A stretch of DNA of 32,870 nt from Bacteroidota bacterium (GCA_039714315.1 JBDLJM010000020.1:1-32870); one strand, 5' to 3'; shown: positions 8,003-18,778, counted from the first letter of the stretch. Numbers and translations are program-made. The notes: a model not told the origin generated them from the letters alone.

Positions 8003-10969
8003 TTAGAAGTTAACATCTAAACCAAATGTAAAGATTGTAGGTGTAGGATATTCATACTGTGCAATGTTGTTATCATCTTCAGGATCGAATCCTGTCCAGC
8101 TTGTCCATGTTAGCAAGTTTTGAACTCGTCCGTAAACCCTAAGTTTTTGCATTTTAACCTTACTTGCTATTGCATTAGGAACATTATACCCAATACTTAT
8201 ATCGCGAAGCTTAAGGAAAGAAGCATCTTCGATAAATTTAGAAGTAAACTCAAGATTATAACTCTTACCCTGAATATCTGTAATATCACCCGGTTCTTTC
8301 CAAATATCATTCATTTCGGTTGACATATTGAACTGAGTAAAATTGTGGTTTTCCTGGAAGAAACGCTGATTATTAAAACGTTTAAATCCTGTTTGGAAAG
8401 AGAACATCATATTAAAATCGAAACCTTTCCAGCTCATGTTTGTTCCAATACCTCCAATTGACGGTGGAATATAAGTTCCAAAATTTGCAACATTATTATC
8501 TGCAGAATATACAGCTGTAACATTACCATCTTTATCATAATAAAGTGGAGCACCTGTTGCATAATCGACTCCTGCCCATCCAACAATATAATGAGTACCA
8601 AGAGATAAACCTTCACGTATAATCGCGGTTCCATCCTCAAACTCATTAACTTGTCCTAAATCAGTTATCTCGTTTTTGTTATATGCATAATTTGCAAATA
8701 CACCCCATTTAAAATCGCCTGTAAGTATATCGTAATTTACATCTAACTCAATACCTTTATTCTCCATAGAACCGGCATTATACATTATAGAAGAAAATCC
8801 TGTAGTTCTAGACAAATTATAGCTAACAAAGTTATTAGTAACCTTTTCGTGATAAAGTTCAACAGAAGCTCTTAAGCGAGACTCAAACATAGAACTTTCT
8901 AAACCTAAGTTAGATTTATGAGAAGTTTCCCATACCAGATCCTGATTACCTAAAGTTGCCGGTAGGTAACCTTGTTCTCCTCTATAGCTCCCTGTTCTCC
9001 AAGTAAAATCTTTTTGGGTAGGACCTATTGGTCTTTTATTTCCTGTTACTCCATAAGAAGCTTTAACCTTAAGATCATTAATAATATCTATTTCTTCGAT
9101 AAATGATTCTTTTCCGGCATTCCATATAAATCCTACTGAACCTAACTTAGCCCAGCGATTCTCCTTCGTAAATTTAGACGATGCATCCATACGGAAGTTT
9201 CCTCTAATTGTATATTTTTCGTTATAAGTATAACGGGCATCAAAAAAGTAAGACAATAAAACTTCTCTATATCTACCTCCCTTAATAACAGACGGTGCAT
9301 TAAAAAGGTTTCCATCATCATCAATTGATGCCGGCGATAATGAAGCTGGAGAACCATTTAGTTTCTCTGACACTCCATAACCCTGATACCCAAAAGATTC
9401 ATAATTACTCTCTACCCATTCTTGTCCAAGCATCAAACCTATATTGTGTTTATCTTCGATGTACTTATTATAAGAAAGAAGGTTAGTAAAAGTAGAATTA
9501 ATCCCATCGGCATAAGATTGCGACAAACTACCTGTTTTATAATCATCGTTCTGCCCAAACCATGTAGTTGGATTTGTAGAATATTTACTTACAGTTTTTG
9601 TATTATCTATACCATACAAAGTTTTAAAAGACAACTCATCAGTAATATCCCATGTTAAAGAAAACGAACCAACCATTTTTAAGTCTTCGTAAGATCGCGT
9701 ATTCTCAACAAGGTTCTGATAGTTACGAGCTGCATACGAATCACTTTCCAAGGTAAGGCTACCATCTTCGTGATACAATTTTTCGTAAGGATTAGCTAAA
9801 TACGCAGTGGCAAATACATTTCTAAGGTTTACTGAACCTTCAGCTGAAATTTCATTAACAGCTGCACTACCAATCGACATATTTGCACCAACAGTAAGGT
9901 TATCGTACAATTTATGTTTAAAGTTGAATCGACCCGTGATACGTTCCAAATCAGAGCTTAATGCAATTCCTTCCTGATCGAAGTAAGAAATAGACATAAA
10001 GTACTGTGTTTTTTGAGAACCACCTGAGGCACTTAATTCGTGCTGCTTAGTAATACCATTTCGTGTAAAAATATCAGTCCAGTTTGTATTGATATTTGAA
10101 AGACGCTGCCATTCCAGACTGCCTTCTTCAATATCAGCTCCAGGACCTCTACCTACATATTTTTCGAAAAGCAACTTTTCCTCCGAGTTCATCAAAGGAG
10201 TTTTCATATCGTTTCGTTTAGAGTAACCATAGTTAAAACGATAGTTAATCTTTGTTTTCCCTTCGCTACCTTTTTTAGTTGTAATTACAATTACACCATT
10301 TGTACCACGAGATCCATATATAGCAGTAGCTGAAGCATCCTTAAGTACCGAAAATGATGCAAAATCATTAGGGTTTAACGCTGCAAAATCACGACCGCTA
10401 ATCTGAACTCCGTCCATAATATATAATGGATCGGCACCACCGGAAATAGATGAAGCACCACGAATACGTACAGAAGAAGCTGCACCGGGCTGTCCCGAAC
10501 CACTTGTTACCTGTAATCCGGCTGCTCTACCCTGCAAAGCCTGGTCGAACGATGCAACAGGTACTTGCTCTAATTCAGAAGCATCAACAACAGTAATAGA
10601 CCCAGCAATAGTAGCACGTGTTTCTTTAGCATATCCAGTTACAACAACCTCTTCCAAAGCTGTAGCATCAGGATCCAAAATCATATTAACGGTAGTACCG
10701 GTAACTTCTACTACTTTAGTTGTGAAACCAATAAAAGAGAAGCTCAATTCATCTCCCTGATTGGCAGTAATACTATAATTACCATCAAAATCGGTTGAAG
10801 TACCATTAGTCGTTCCCACAACTACAATACTAACTCCCGGCATAGTAAGTCCATCTTCCGACGATGTAACTACTCCGGAAACTGTAATCTCCTGAGCCAT
10901 TGTGGCCAAAGGAGACATTAAGACAATAAAAACTGCCAAAATCCGTGTAAAATTTAACCTCATATTCAT
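8003..10969 (-). CDS. SusC/RagA family TonB-dependent outer membrane transporter
   Basis: This 988-residue TonB-dependent beta-barrel pairs with SusD. In order it has a signal peptide (to about residue 25, ending MAQ), a carboxypeptidase-regulatory-like domain (VSGVVTSSEDG, STDFDGNYSI), the SusC signature LEEVVVTGYAKETRATIAGS, a plug domain (LQGRAAGLQVTSGSGQPGA, VRIRGASSISGGADPLYIMDG in two parts, SVLKDASATAIYGSRG), then the barrel ending in the aromatic residue expected for outer membrane proteins (DVNF). The length is typical. A second in-frame ATG two codons downstream (10963) is possible. Only 62 bases separate it from the upstream protease stop, and that gap is mostly occupied by a hairpin, so co-transcription with the protease is plausible. 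Confidence 0.97.
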   Translation of the reverse strand: MNMRLNFTRILAVFIVLMSPLATMAQEITVSGVVTSSEDGLTMPGVSIVVVGTTNGTSTDFDGNYSITANQGDELSFSFIGFTTKVVEVTGTTVNMILDPDATALEEVVVTGYAKETRATIAGSITVVDASELEQVPVASFDQALQGRAAGLQVTSGSGQPGAASSVRIRGASSISGGADPLYIMDGVQISGRDFAALNPNDFASFSVLKDASATAIYGSRGTNGVIVITTKKGSEGKTKINYRFNYGYSKRNDMKTPLMNSEEKLLFEKYVGRGPGADIEEGSLEWQRLSNINTNWTDIFTRNGITKQHELSASGGSQKTQYFMSISYFDQEGIALSSDLERITGRFNFKHKLYDNLTVGANMSIGSAAVNEISAEGSVNLRNVFATAYLANPYEKLYHEDGSLTLESDSYAARNYQNLVENTRSYEDLKMVGSFSLTWDITDELSFKTLYGIDNTKTVSKYSTNPTTWFGQNDDYKTGSLSQSYADGINSTFTNLLSYNKYIEDKHNIGLMLGQEWVESNYESFGYQGYGVSEKLNGSPASLSPASIDDDGNLFNAPSVIKGGRYREVLLSYFFDARYTYNEKYTIRGNFRMDASSKFTKENRWAKLGSVGFIWNAGKESFIEEIDIINDLKVKASYGVTGNKRPIGPTQKDFTWRTGSYRGEQGYLPATLGNQDLVWETSHKSNLGLESSMFESRLRASVELYHEKVTNNFVSYNLSRTTGFSSIMYNAGSMENKGIELDVNYDILTGDFKWGVFANYAYNKNEITDLGQVNEFEDGTAIIREGLSLGTHYIVGWAGVDYATGAPLYYDKDGNVTAVYSADNNVANFGTYIPPSIGGIGTNMSWKGFDFNMMFSFQTGFKRFNNQRFFQENHNFTQFNMSTEMNDIWKEPGDITDIQGKSYNLEFTSKFIEDASFLKLRDISIGYNVPNAIASKVKMQKLRVYGRVQNLLTWTSWTGFDPEDDNNIAQYEYPTPTIFTFGLDVNF

Positions 10970-10987
10970 AATTTATTTGTGATTAGG

Positions 10988-11022
10988 AAAGGTCTAGTTG
11001 CTTAAAAAGCAACTAGACCTTT
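10988..11022. terminator. Strong 16-bp hairpin between protease and susC genes
   Basis: The arm 10988-11003 (AAAGGTCTAGTTGCTT) pairs perfectly with 11007-11022 around a 3-base loop. On the minus strand only three T follow before C residues, so termination may be partial. It begins 9 bases after the protease stop codon and ends 18 bases before the susC start. It could act as a terminator, an attenuator, or an mRNA-stabilising intercistronic hairpin. Confidence 0.75.
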
Positions 11023-11031
11023 ATTCTTTTA

Positions 11032-14000
11032 TTACTGTTTTATCATTTTATTTATCGATTTTCCCTCTTCGCCTATAAGTTCTACCATGTAAATACCACT
11101 ATTAAGTTCCTTTACAGACTTACGCAATTCTTTATTATTAACATCGCTTGTAAACGATTTTACAACTGCTCCACTTACATCATAAATATTTACTGTAATC
11201 AACTTATCGTCTAATCCATGTAAAGAAATAATTAGATCGTCGGCAACTGGATTTGGATATATTTCCCACTTGTGGGCTAATAAATCATCCATGCCTAAAA
11301 CATTATTTACAACAACAGTTTTTGTTACACTATTTGCTTCACCTTCTTCGTCAACAGCGGTAATATGGAATCTTGTAAATCCAACTTTTAAAGGTTCGAT
11401 GATAATATTATCACCTGCTAAATACATTCTAGCAATAGACTCATCATCAACAGAAGTTGTAAAAGTCATTTCCTGTCCGTCAGGATCATTAAATATCTTA
11501 TATCCACTAGTTTTGTAAATAGGGTTTTCGTAATTTAATTGAATACTAGAATCATCTACTACAACAGGAGCTCTGTTTACATTGTAAACTTCAACATTAA
11601 AGGTTTGTACACCTTCAATTCCTAACGCATCTCTTGTATTTATTTCGAACTCATTATCTCCCTGACTATCAAAATCGGGTCTATACTCGAACGAAAGGAT
11701 TCCATTTTCGTATGATATACTTGCCTGCTTGTATTCTTTATTGAATTTAACATGTGATATTGCATCACCTTCAACATCTACGACCTTAATTTCGGCACGA
11801 AGAGTATCTCCCTCAAGTACTTTTAACTCATCAGTTAATTCTAATGCCGGAGACTGATTTCTACGTAAAATTACTTTTACATCTCCCTCAGGATTTACAG
11901 GATCGTTAGTAGAGATATTAAGTTTAACCTCATTTTGGGCATAAGCAACTCTATCAGGATACATCGTGATATTAATTGTTTCTCGCTCTCCCGGGTTAAC
12001 TATTCCCTCAGCATTAGACAACTCTAGCCATTGCATACTTTCGTACTCTTTTTGAGCAGCTCTAACCATATAATGATACTCTTTAAAATCGGTAGCTTTC
12101 AAATCAATCCACGACTGTCCATCAAACACAAAAAATGTTTTATACAAGTCAGAATTCTTTATTTCGGCAACTCCCAAAGGGTATTCTGCTTCAATTGGAT
12201 ATGTAAATACCACATAGAATCTCTCGTAAGGCAATAAAACGATAGGCTCGCTAAGTTCGAAAGTTAATAAACTACCGGTATCATCTTCTGCATCAACCGA
12301 ATTAGAAACAGTTTGAGTATGTACTACTTTTGCCGAAGCAATATCACTACCTGTACGTATTTCTATTTGAATATCAGCATTTAAAAGTGTACCCGCAACA
12401 TACCATGTTTGAACATGCGACAATTTAAACCCTTCGTCTGGTGCAGTAAATGCAGTAGCAGCAGAAAAAGTATATGCTCCTCCAAAACCTAAACGGGTAT
12501 CGGCCACAGTATTATTTTCATAAGATAATACATTGTAGAATGTCTCTTCATTACTACTGTATGGTACAGTTGACATATTAGTAACATCAGCACTCATTAA
12601 TTCTGCATTAGCAGAAAATGGGACTATTGAAGACAATGCAACTTCGTCGCGTGTATAATCTATTTCTATCTGATATTTTAAATCCGATTTTCCATATCTA
12701 TTCCCTATTCTAAACTCATCAGTAACAACATCATCTGTTGTTATAAGGTTGTAAATAGAATCTTTATCGAGTTTAAATACCGGAGGTCGCTTATAATCTG
12801 CCCTAATAGGAAGATTAAAAGTTCCTTCTCCATAATTGGTCTCAATTATTAAATTGTTGGTATAATCAACAGTTAAATATTCTTCTCTTACCGGATTAAG
12901 AGTAAGACGAATTTTTCCCGACCATGTACTCTCTGTATTAATACTGTATACGGGAACATCTGTTGTACTTGGAGTAATAAGAACCCACTCATCACGTGTC
13001 CAAAAATTACCTTTAACAAGATACTCTACTTTTATATCTTTATTATGTTCAAGTTGAAAGCCTGTAACCTCTAACGGTCTTTTTCCATCATTTGAGATTA
13101 CAATATCCTTAACAATACCTTGAGAATAAACTCCAGGCATTACAACTCCGTAATCAACTGTATCTGACACCAATAAAGGATCTCCTGCAACATGTAAATG
13201 AAGGTTGAAATCTAACTTTTCGTTAAGAGGATCGTTTGTAAATATATTAAGTACATTATCGTAATCGCCTGCATATACCTGATTTGTATTAAGTACGAAA
13301 TCGAATTCTTTCGATTGCCCTGCATCAACAGTATATTTATACGAAGGCGTAATCTCTACAGATACACCGGGCTTAAAGTAATGATCGTATGCTGCAATAA
13401 TTATTTTTTCGCTTGCATCTTTATTTTTTATACCAATCTGACCAAGCCTTACATCTAATCTTCCTTCACTTTCATCGGTGTATCGGTTATACATAAACCT
13501 AATTCTTCCATCTTTTTGTAATACAAGCTGGAAACTGAAAGGTGGTGCACCACCATACGCGCTAGACATATCTCTCCACTCTATCACAAGTTTATCATCG
13601 TACTGACGGTAATAAACTCCAGTACCTGGGGTTAAGGAAAAATCCTGCCCACTAAAAAATGGTGCTATAGCATTATTCACATGATTGTCTTCTCCAAATA
13701 CAGGAACAGTAGGAAACATCCAGACATCATCTCTTTCGGGCTTATCGAACGAAACAACTCCCGAGATACTAACATAAATTTTGCTATACTCCTCTCCATA
13801 AAACTCAAACGCAAAAGGGAGATCATACTCGTCCCAATATTTGCGTATATCGTGTTGTATTTCAAATTTGTTTTCCTCAGATAAATTATACCATATAAAT
13901 GGTACATCAGAGCTATTATACGTAGATTTTACAATATAAGTAAACTCCGGTATCTCGGAAGGAGTATTTTCAGTACTAGTACCTTCAACATTTAATACCG

Positions 14001-17000
14001 TTGATGATCCAAAGGCTATTTCCAATGGAGATTTTCCATTATTAATAGCAGAAACTTTATGTACCTTTATTTGGTCAACTTCAAGAGTATCGGTAATCTC
14101 TGTTACAGAAAGAGCTAATTCCGGTGCTTCTAATATGTTAGCATCTATTGCAATAGGTATAGATGAATTATCGGAAGCTGTAAACTCCAATACATCATTT
14201 ATAGATTTAACCACATCGCTATTTAAAACTACTCTTGCATATAAAACCTGTCTTGGTTTTATAGTAACAGGTAACTCTCCAATATACTGAGAATCTGAAT
14301 TTAAAGACGTAACAGAAATAATATCTATCGGCTTATCTCCACTATTACTAATTTCAACAACATCGCTTACTTCCTTATTATGGAGAACATCGCCAAACGA
14401 AATAGTATTTTTATTGCTATTTAATATTGCTGTTCCTCCCGATGTAACGTTAACATTAACTTCTATAGCATTAGCAACACTATATGTATCGTTAGCAAAG
14501 ATATTTAACCTTTCGGTAAAAGAACCTTCGTTAAGTTTAGTTTCATCTAAAGTAAAAACTACGTTAACCGAATCGCCAACCGAAACTATCCCAGAGGCAT
14601 TCTCTACATTTTTAATTAGTTTAACACCAGGGCTATATATATTGATTATTGTACCCCCTTTGGTCGGAGCTTTAATATCTTCGTCTTTACGCCCTTGAAT
14701 AAACAGACCGCCAGTTTTTATCTCATTTTCTATCGCTACATAGTAATCGTCCTGTAATGAAGAGTCTAAACCATCCATTTTATCGTAAACAAAACTAATA
14801 TTACCATTGTCGAACATTACTATTTGGAAAGTAATATTAACATCGTCGTTATCATTACTAGATCGGAAATTACTGTATTGAACAATAACTTTACCTAATT
14901 CATGTTTTACATAAACCTTTCCCGTTATAGCTATAATAGGATATCTCATACGAAGTCCGGCAATATAACCATCAGGACTATAAGAGTTATAAGTGAATGC
15001 ATTTCCAAGTCCTCCTGCAAAATTAAAACTTAGCAATCCTTGAGGTGTAACTTTTATTATATCGTATGATTTACCAAAGAAAGGAAATTCAAATCCCAGA
15101 TTTAAATCGTAATACAACCCTCCCGACTTAAAGAAATCGGTAATATCTGTTCCTGTTTCAGAAACATCATTAAACACATAAGCTTCGGGGTATTGTACCG
15201 TTTCGTAAGTATAACCTAAATTAGATGATCCACTTAAGTTTACATCTTCGATATGTGAAAGATCACCATATCCCGAAAGTCCATATTGTAAAGGATAGCT
15301 CCCTGTATTTCTAACAACAATTGTGTCAGTTATTATATCACCAACAGTAACATTATCGTAGGTGAAATCAGTTTGTTTTATATCGATAACAGCAGGATCT
15401 AATCCAACTCCGAAAACATTAAACGAATACAAATCGCCATTTGTACTTTCTAATGATATAACTGAGTTATGACTTCCCGCAGATTCAGGAGTAAATTCAA
15501 TCTGAATATTAGAATCACTCCTTCCCGGAACAGATACATTAGACACAACTTTGAATTGAGGATTGGAAGAATTAACTGCTGCTGCAACAAATGCTCCAAA
15601 ACCAACATTTCTTATATCAATGGTAGCTGTAGTAGAAAGTCCCCTAAATTCATTTCCACAATCTATAATAGAAGGTGTATTTAAAACGGGTTTGTGATCT
15701 CTAACTACAGTTCTTAAATTAACTCTATGAAATGGATTCTCTTCGTCGTTCGACTTAAATACCATATTAGAATAATATACCCCATTTACTAAGCGAGATG
15801 CATCTACAGCATAGCTAATTTCACTTTCTCCTTGTCCAAATATTTGTCCTTCTTCGGGTGTAACTGTAACATAATCGTACCATGGGTCTAAATGCGATTC
15901 AGCTGTAACAGCCCATACAAAAGAAGGAGATTCTATTGCAGAAGTTAATGAAGACCATGTTTTCCCCATATCGCTACTATACAAACAGTTTGATGATTTT
16001 GAATCATCTATACCCGGGTAAATTCCAAATGGGAACAAGTTTCCTGATGGTGAATGGAATACAATCCAAAAAGTTTCTCCTTTTTCGAAAAACAAACCTT
16101 CTGTTAGTCCAATAATTCTAAGACTCGCCATATTCTCACTATTACTGGAAAGAGAAGGGTGTTCGTTATCGGAATAAATAAGGTTTTCTTTTAACATAGA
16201 TTCTCCCTTATAAACTTCAATTATAAAGTTTCCATCTTCCTCATCACCACGTAAAGTTGCATGTACACGAGTTAAATTAAATCCATCTTCATCATCAACT
16301 ACAAATTTGGTAGCACTGGAGTTAGTATTAGTCGAATCGAGTTCTCCAATAAAATATGAAGGATAAGTATTATTATAATAACGCTTTGTTTGATTTTCCC
16401 ACATTAATGATGGAAGAGGAATTACGTTTTCCGGTTTCTTCTCTCCATCTACTCTTTCTAGTTTTGCCTCTATTGTTGGATTAGTAACACTAAAGTTTTC
16501 GGGATATTCTACACTGAATACTGAAGCATTCGAGAAATAATGACGATGATCTAATTCCCAGTTTAAAACACCTTCTCCTTGGTTGTATAGAGTAAATACT
16601 CCATTACTTGATTCAGGATCAAGAACACTAACAGTTTTTTCTATGTCTGTAACTTCAGTAGCAATTACTGGTCCTGAATTTGTTTGTCCACTTACAATAT
16701 TGGAAATTTCAGAAATATTACCCCATTTATCGGATGCTAAAACTGCAAAATAATAACTTGTATTTTCTTCTAACCTTAGTGCTTCGGCAATAACAATGTC
16801 TCCCAACTCTCTAGTAGAATTGTCTACAACTGTATATTCTAAACTCAGTATATTTTCTTGTGTTATTATACTATCAGATGCAAAAAGCAAGAATTTAGAC
16901 GGTGTTTCATCATCTACATCAGCAGGTACTGTCCATTGAGCAACAGCAAAATCCTTTGACGTTCCTAAAATAGTAAGATCTGTTACCGCTTCGGGAGGTG

Positions 17001-18507
17001 TGCTCTCGTTAATTTGAAGTGCGGCAGCTGCATCTATTAAACCACTACCCAATTTACCTATGTCACTAGGATTACTATCATCTATATTTCTACCCGAAGT
17101 AATAATACGAGTTTTTAAATCTACATTTGTAAATAAATCCGACCCGTATTTAGATACAACCAAAGCTGCGATCCCCGAAACATGAGGACAAGCCATTGAG
17201 GTACCCTGCATATATCCATAACCATCGCCTGTTGTAGTAGAAAGAATCATAGCACGTGCCCCGAAAGTCATATCTCCACCGGGAGCAGTTACATCTACCC
17301 ATGTTCCATAGTTAGAATAAGGTGCTCTTCTAAAAGTTGTTCCGGTAGCTGACACTGCAACCGTATTTTCGTAATACCCGGGATAGTGAAGTCCTTCGAT
17401 TCCTGAATTTCCTGCAGCAAAAAATACTACTCCTCCTTTCATTGGACTTTCAGAGTAATTTCCTGCTTCTTCATTAAAATAATCAATGGCATCAAGAACT
17501 ATTTGATCATATACACCATCTTGTTGGTATCCCCATGAATTCTGTGAAATAACAGCTCCATTATCTGCTCCATAAATTATAGCTTCGGCATAATTTCCAT
17601 TCCCGGCATCAGTAAAAATCTGACATGACATTAATTTTGCGCCATCTCCGTTTCCGCTACCTCCGGCAACACCTGCTACACCTATACCATTGTTATTAAC
17701 TGCAGCAACAGTTCCGGCAACGTGTGTACCATGTTCATGAGCTATAATTTGCCCTTTATTATCAACAAAGTTATATCCATTTATATCGTCTATATAACCA
17801 TTATTATCATCATCAACACCTTCTTCGCCATATAGCTCAGCTTCATTAACCCAAATATTGGCTTTCAAATCGGAATGACCTACATCGATACCACCATCAA
17901 CAATAGCAACAATAACATTATTACTACCAGATGTTTCTTTCCATGCATCATATAAATTAATATCGGAACCTTCGCTATATCCCTCTTCTTCGCCTGTATT
18001 GTGGTAATGCCATTGATCGGCCAAATACGGATCGTTGGTAGGAAGTCCTTCCTGAGTAGATGCTAAACCAGCTTCTACAACCGGACTATCACCTAATACT
18101 ATAATACTTACAGGCTCGGCAGTTAATACAGTTCCCGATAACTTAAATCTTTCCGTTACAACATTTATATCTGTGTTTCTATCGAGATCTAATTCGTACC
18201 ATAAATGCAAGCCATGCTTAACGTGCTTACTTTCGTGCTTACCGGCATTTGGAAACACTCGTTTCATATTTACAACACTAAACTCTTTGTTTAGTATATC
18301 TAATTTAGATACGCCTGTTTCTACAATTCCAAATGAATTTGGTGTAGCTTTAAATTTACTGGATACAACTAATTCAATATCCTGTTTTAATTTTAATCTT
18401 ACCTTCCCATTTTCAAAACCACTGTTTTGACCAAATGAAAAATTAGACAATAAAACAAATACCAATATCGAAAATAATCTACTGGCAAATAGTAATTTTT
18501 TTATCAT
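11032..18507 (-). CDS. Giant T9SS-secreted subtilisin-like serine protease (paralogue 1)
   Basis: This 2491-residue S8 family protease has the catalytic triad Asp204 (VAIVDGGID), His259 (HEHGTHVAGT) and Ser437 (QGTSMACPHVSG), with oxyanion Asn367 (AAGNSG). An acidic, probably calcium-binding loop (GVDDDNNGYIDD) lies between Asp and His. The signal peptide ends near SFGQ. After the protease comes a fibronectin-III-like domain (about 505-610), a domain at about 730-870 repeated at about 2020-2150, ASPM/Hydin-like repeats, two nidogen-like beta domains (about 1100-1275 and 1520-1720), a cadherin-like segment, and a type A T9SS sorting domain (WEIYPNPVADDL to MIKQ). ATG at 18507 is preferred; an in-frame TTG at 18528 would add seven residues before a good signal peptide. 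It is probably anchored on or released from the cell surface. It is a full-length paralogue of the next gene upstream. The substrate is unknown. Confidence 0.93.
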   Translation of the reverse strand: MIKKLLFASRLFSILVFVLLSNFSFGQNSGFENGKVRLKLKQDIELVVSSKFKATPNSFGIVETGVSKLDILNKEFSVVNMKRVFPNAGKHESKHVKHGLHLWYELDLDRNTDINVVTERFKLSGTVLTAEPVSIIVLGDSPVVEAGLASTQEGLPTNDPYLADQWHYHNTGEEEGYSEGSDINLYDAWKETSGSNNVIVAIVDGGIDVGHSDLKANIWVNEAELYGEEGVDDDNNGYIDDINGYNFVDNKGQIIAHEHGTHVAGTVAAVNNNGIGVAGVAGGSGNGDGAKLMSCQIFTDAGNGNYAEAIIYGADNGAVISQNSWGYQQDGVYDQIVLDAIDYFNEEAGNYSESPMKGGVVFFAAGNSGIEGLHYPGYYENTVAVSATGTTFRRAPYSNYGTWVDVTAPGGDMTFGARAMILSTTTGDGYGYMQGTSMACPHVSGIAALVVSKYGSDLFTNVDLKTRIITSGRNIDDSNPSDIGKLGSGLIDAAAALQINESTPPEAVTDLTILGTSKDFAVAQWTVPADVDDETPSKFLLFASDSIITQENILSLEYTVVDNSTRELGDIVIAEALRLEENTSYYFAVLASDKWGNISEISNIVSGQTNSGPVIATEVTDIEKTVSVLDPESSNGVFTLYNQGEGVLNWELDHRHYFSNASVFSVEYPENFSVTNPTIEAKLERVDGEKKPENVIPLPSLMWENQTKRYYNNTYPSYFIGELDSTNTNSSATKFVVDDEDGFNLTRVHATLRGDEEDGNFIIEVYKGESMLKENLIYSDNEHPSLSSNSENMASLRIIGLTEGLFFEKGETFWIVFHSPSGNLFPFGIYPGIDDSKSSNCLYSSDMGKTWSSLTSAIESPSFVWAVTAESHLDPWYDYVTVTPEEGQIFGQGESEISYAVDASRLVNGVYYSNMVFKSNDEENPFHRVNLRTVVRDHKPVLNTPSIIDCGNEFRGLSTTATIDIRNVGFGAFVAAAVNSSNPQFKVVSNVSVPGRSDSNIQIEFTPESAGSHNSVISLESTNGDLYSFNVFGVGLDPAVIDIKQTDFTYDNVTVGDIITDTIVVRNTGSYPLQYGLSGYGDLSHIEDVNLSGSSNLGYTYETVQYPEAYVFNDVSETGTDITDFFKSGGLYYDLNLGFEFPFFGKSYDIIKVTPQGLLSFNFAGGLGNAFTYNSYSPDGYIAGLRMRYPIIAITGKVYVKHELGKVIVQYSNFRSSNDNDDVNITFQIVMFDNGNISFVYDKMDGLDSSLQDDYYVAIENEIKTGGLFIQGRKDEDIKAPTKGGTIINIYSPGVKLIKNVENASGIVSVGDSVNVVFTLDETKLNEGSFTERLNIFANDTYSVANAIEVNVNVTSGGTAILNSNKNTISFGDVLHNKEVSDVVEISNSGDKPIDIISVTSLNSDSQYIGELPVTIKPRQVLYARVVLNSDVVKSINDVLEFTASDNSSIPIAIDANILEAPELALSVTEITDTLEVDQIKVHKVSAINNGKSPLEIAFGSSTVLNVEGTSTENTPSEIPEFTYIVKSTYNSSDVPFIWYNLSEENKFEIQHDIRKYWDEYDLPFAFEFYGEEYSKIYVSISGVVSFDKPERDDVWMFPTVPVFGEDNHVNNAIAPFFSGQDFSLTPGTGVYYRQYDDKLVIEWRDMSSAYGGAPPFSFQLVLQKDGRIRFMYNRYTDESEGRLDVRLGQIGIKNKDASEKIIIAAYDHYFKPGVSVEITPSYKYTVDAGQSKEFDFVLNTNQVYAGDYDNVLNIFTNDPLNEKLDFNLHLHVAGDPLLVSDTVDYGVVMPGVYSQGIVKDIVISNDGKRPLEVTGFQLEHNKDIKVEYLVKGNFWTRDEWVLITPSTTDVPVYSINTESTWSGKIRLTLNPVREEYLTVDYTNNLIIETNYGEGTFNLPIRADYKRPPVFKLDKDSIYNLITTDDVVTDEFRIGNRYGKSDLKYQIEIDYTRDEVALSSIVPFSANAELMSADVTNMSTVPYSSNEETFYNVLSYENNTVADTRLGFGGAYTFSAATAFTAPDEGFKLSHVQTWYVAGTLLNADIQIEIRTGSDIASAKVVHTQTVSNSVDAEDDTGSLLTFELSEPIVLLPYERFYVVFTYPIEAEYPLGVAEIKNSDLYKTFFVFDGQSWIDLKATDFKEYHYMVRAAQKEYESMQWLELSNAEGIVNPGERETINITMYPDRVAYAQNEVKLNISTNDPVNPEGDVKVILRRNQSPALELTDELKVLEGDTLRAEIKVVDVEGDAISHVKFNKEYKQASISYENGILSFEYRPDFDSQGDNEFEINTRDALGIEGVQTFNVEVYNVNRAPVVVDDSSIQLNYENPIYKTSGYKIFNDPDGQEMTFTTSVDDESIARMYLAGDNIIIEPLKVGFTRFHITAVDEEGEANSVTKTVVVNNVLGMDDLLAHKWEIYPNPVADDLIISLHGLDDKLITVNIYDVSGAVVKSFTSDVNNKELRKSVKELNSGIYMVELIGEEGKSINKMIKQ

Positions 18508-18692
18508 AAGAGGCAGGGTTTGTTTCAATGAATTGTTTCTATTAGATTCTATACTTCATACTCTTTCACTCACTTTCTAAGTGGTAAAAAAACAAGGGTT
18601 TAAGATTTATTCAAAATAAAGGGCATTATAATATCTATACATCTCAAAAAAACATGCCCTACATTACCTATACATAAACCCATATACACCTA

Positions 18693-18709
18693 TACTACAA
18701 TAGATTACA
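18693..18709 (-). promoter_or_regulatory. Motif shared upstream of both giant protease genes (copy 1)
   Basis: The minus-strand sequence TGTAATCTATTGTAGTA lies about 190 bases before the protease 1 start. It matches 15 of 17 bases with 26518-26534 upstream of protease 2. The surrounding 18508-18731 region is otherwise AT-rich and non-coding. It may be a regulator site or residual homology from gene duplication. Confidence 0.3.
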
Positions 18710-18731
18710 ATAATCTCAATATTGTTATTAA

Positions 18732-18776
18732 AATAGGCGTCTCAACTTATATATAGAGATGATTGAGACGCCTATT
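18732..18776 (-). terminator. Hairpin terminator of protease 2 gene
   Basis: The 14-bp arms 18732-18745 (AATAGGCGTCTCAA) and 18763-18776 pair perfectly around a 17-base loop, immediately after the stop codon of the 2552-codon protease gene. On the minus strand TTTTAATAAC follows, a short T-run. Confidence 0.8.
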
Positions 18777-18778
18777 AA

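Noticed and set aside
7993-8016. Upstream Met at 8016 as the susD start
   Set aside because: It would overlap susC and place eight residues in front of a normal lipoprotein signal.
18508-18528. TTG start at 18528 for protease 1
   Set aside because: The ATG at 18507 gives a compact signal peptide; the seven extra residues add nothing recognisable.
18612-18618. TATTTTG promoter-like elements (18612-18618 and around 26561) upstream of the proteases
   Set aside because: They lack one base of TAnnTTTG and have no TTG at the right spacing; such strings are expected by chance in AT-rich DNA.
18620-18660. AGGGCAT/ATGCCCT hairpin upstream of protease 1
   Set aside because: A 7-bp stem with a 27-base loop is weak and has no further support.
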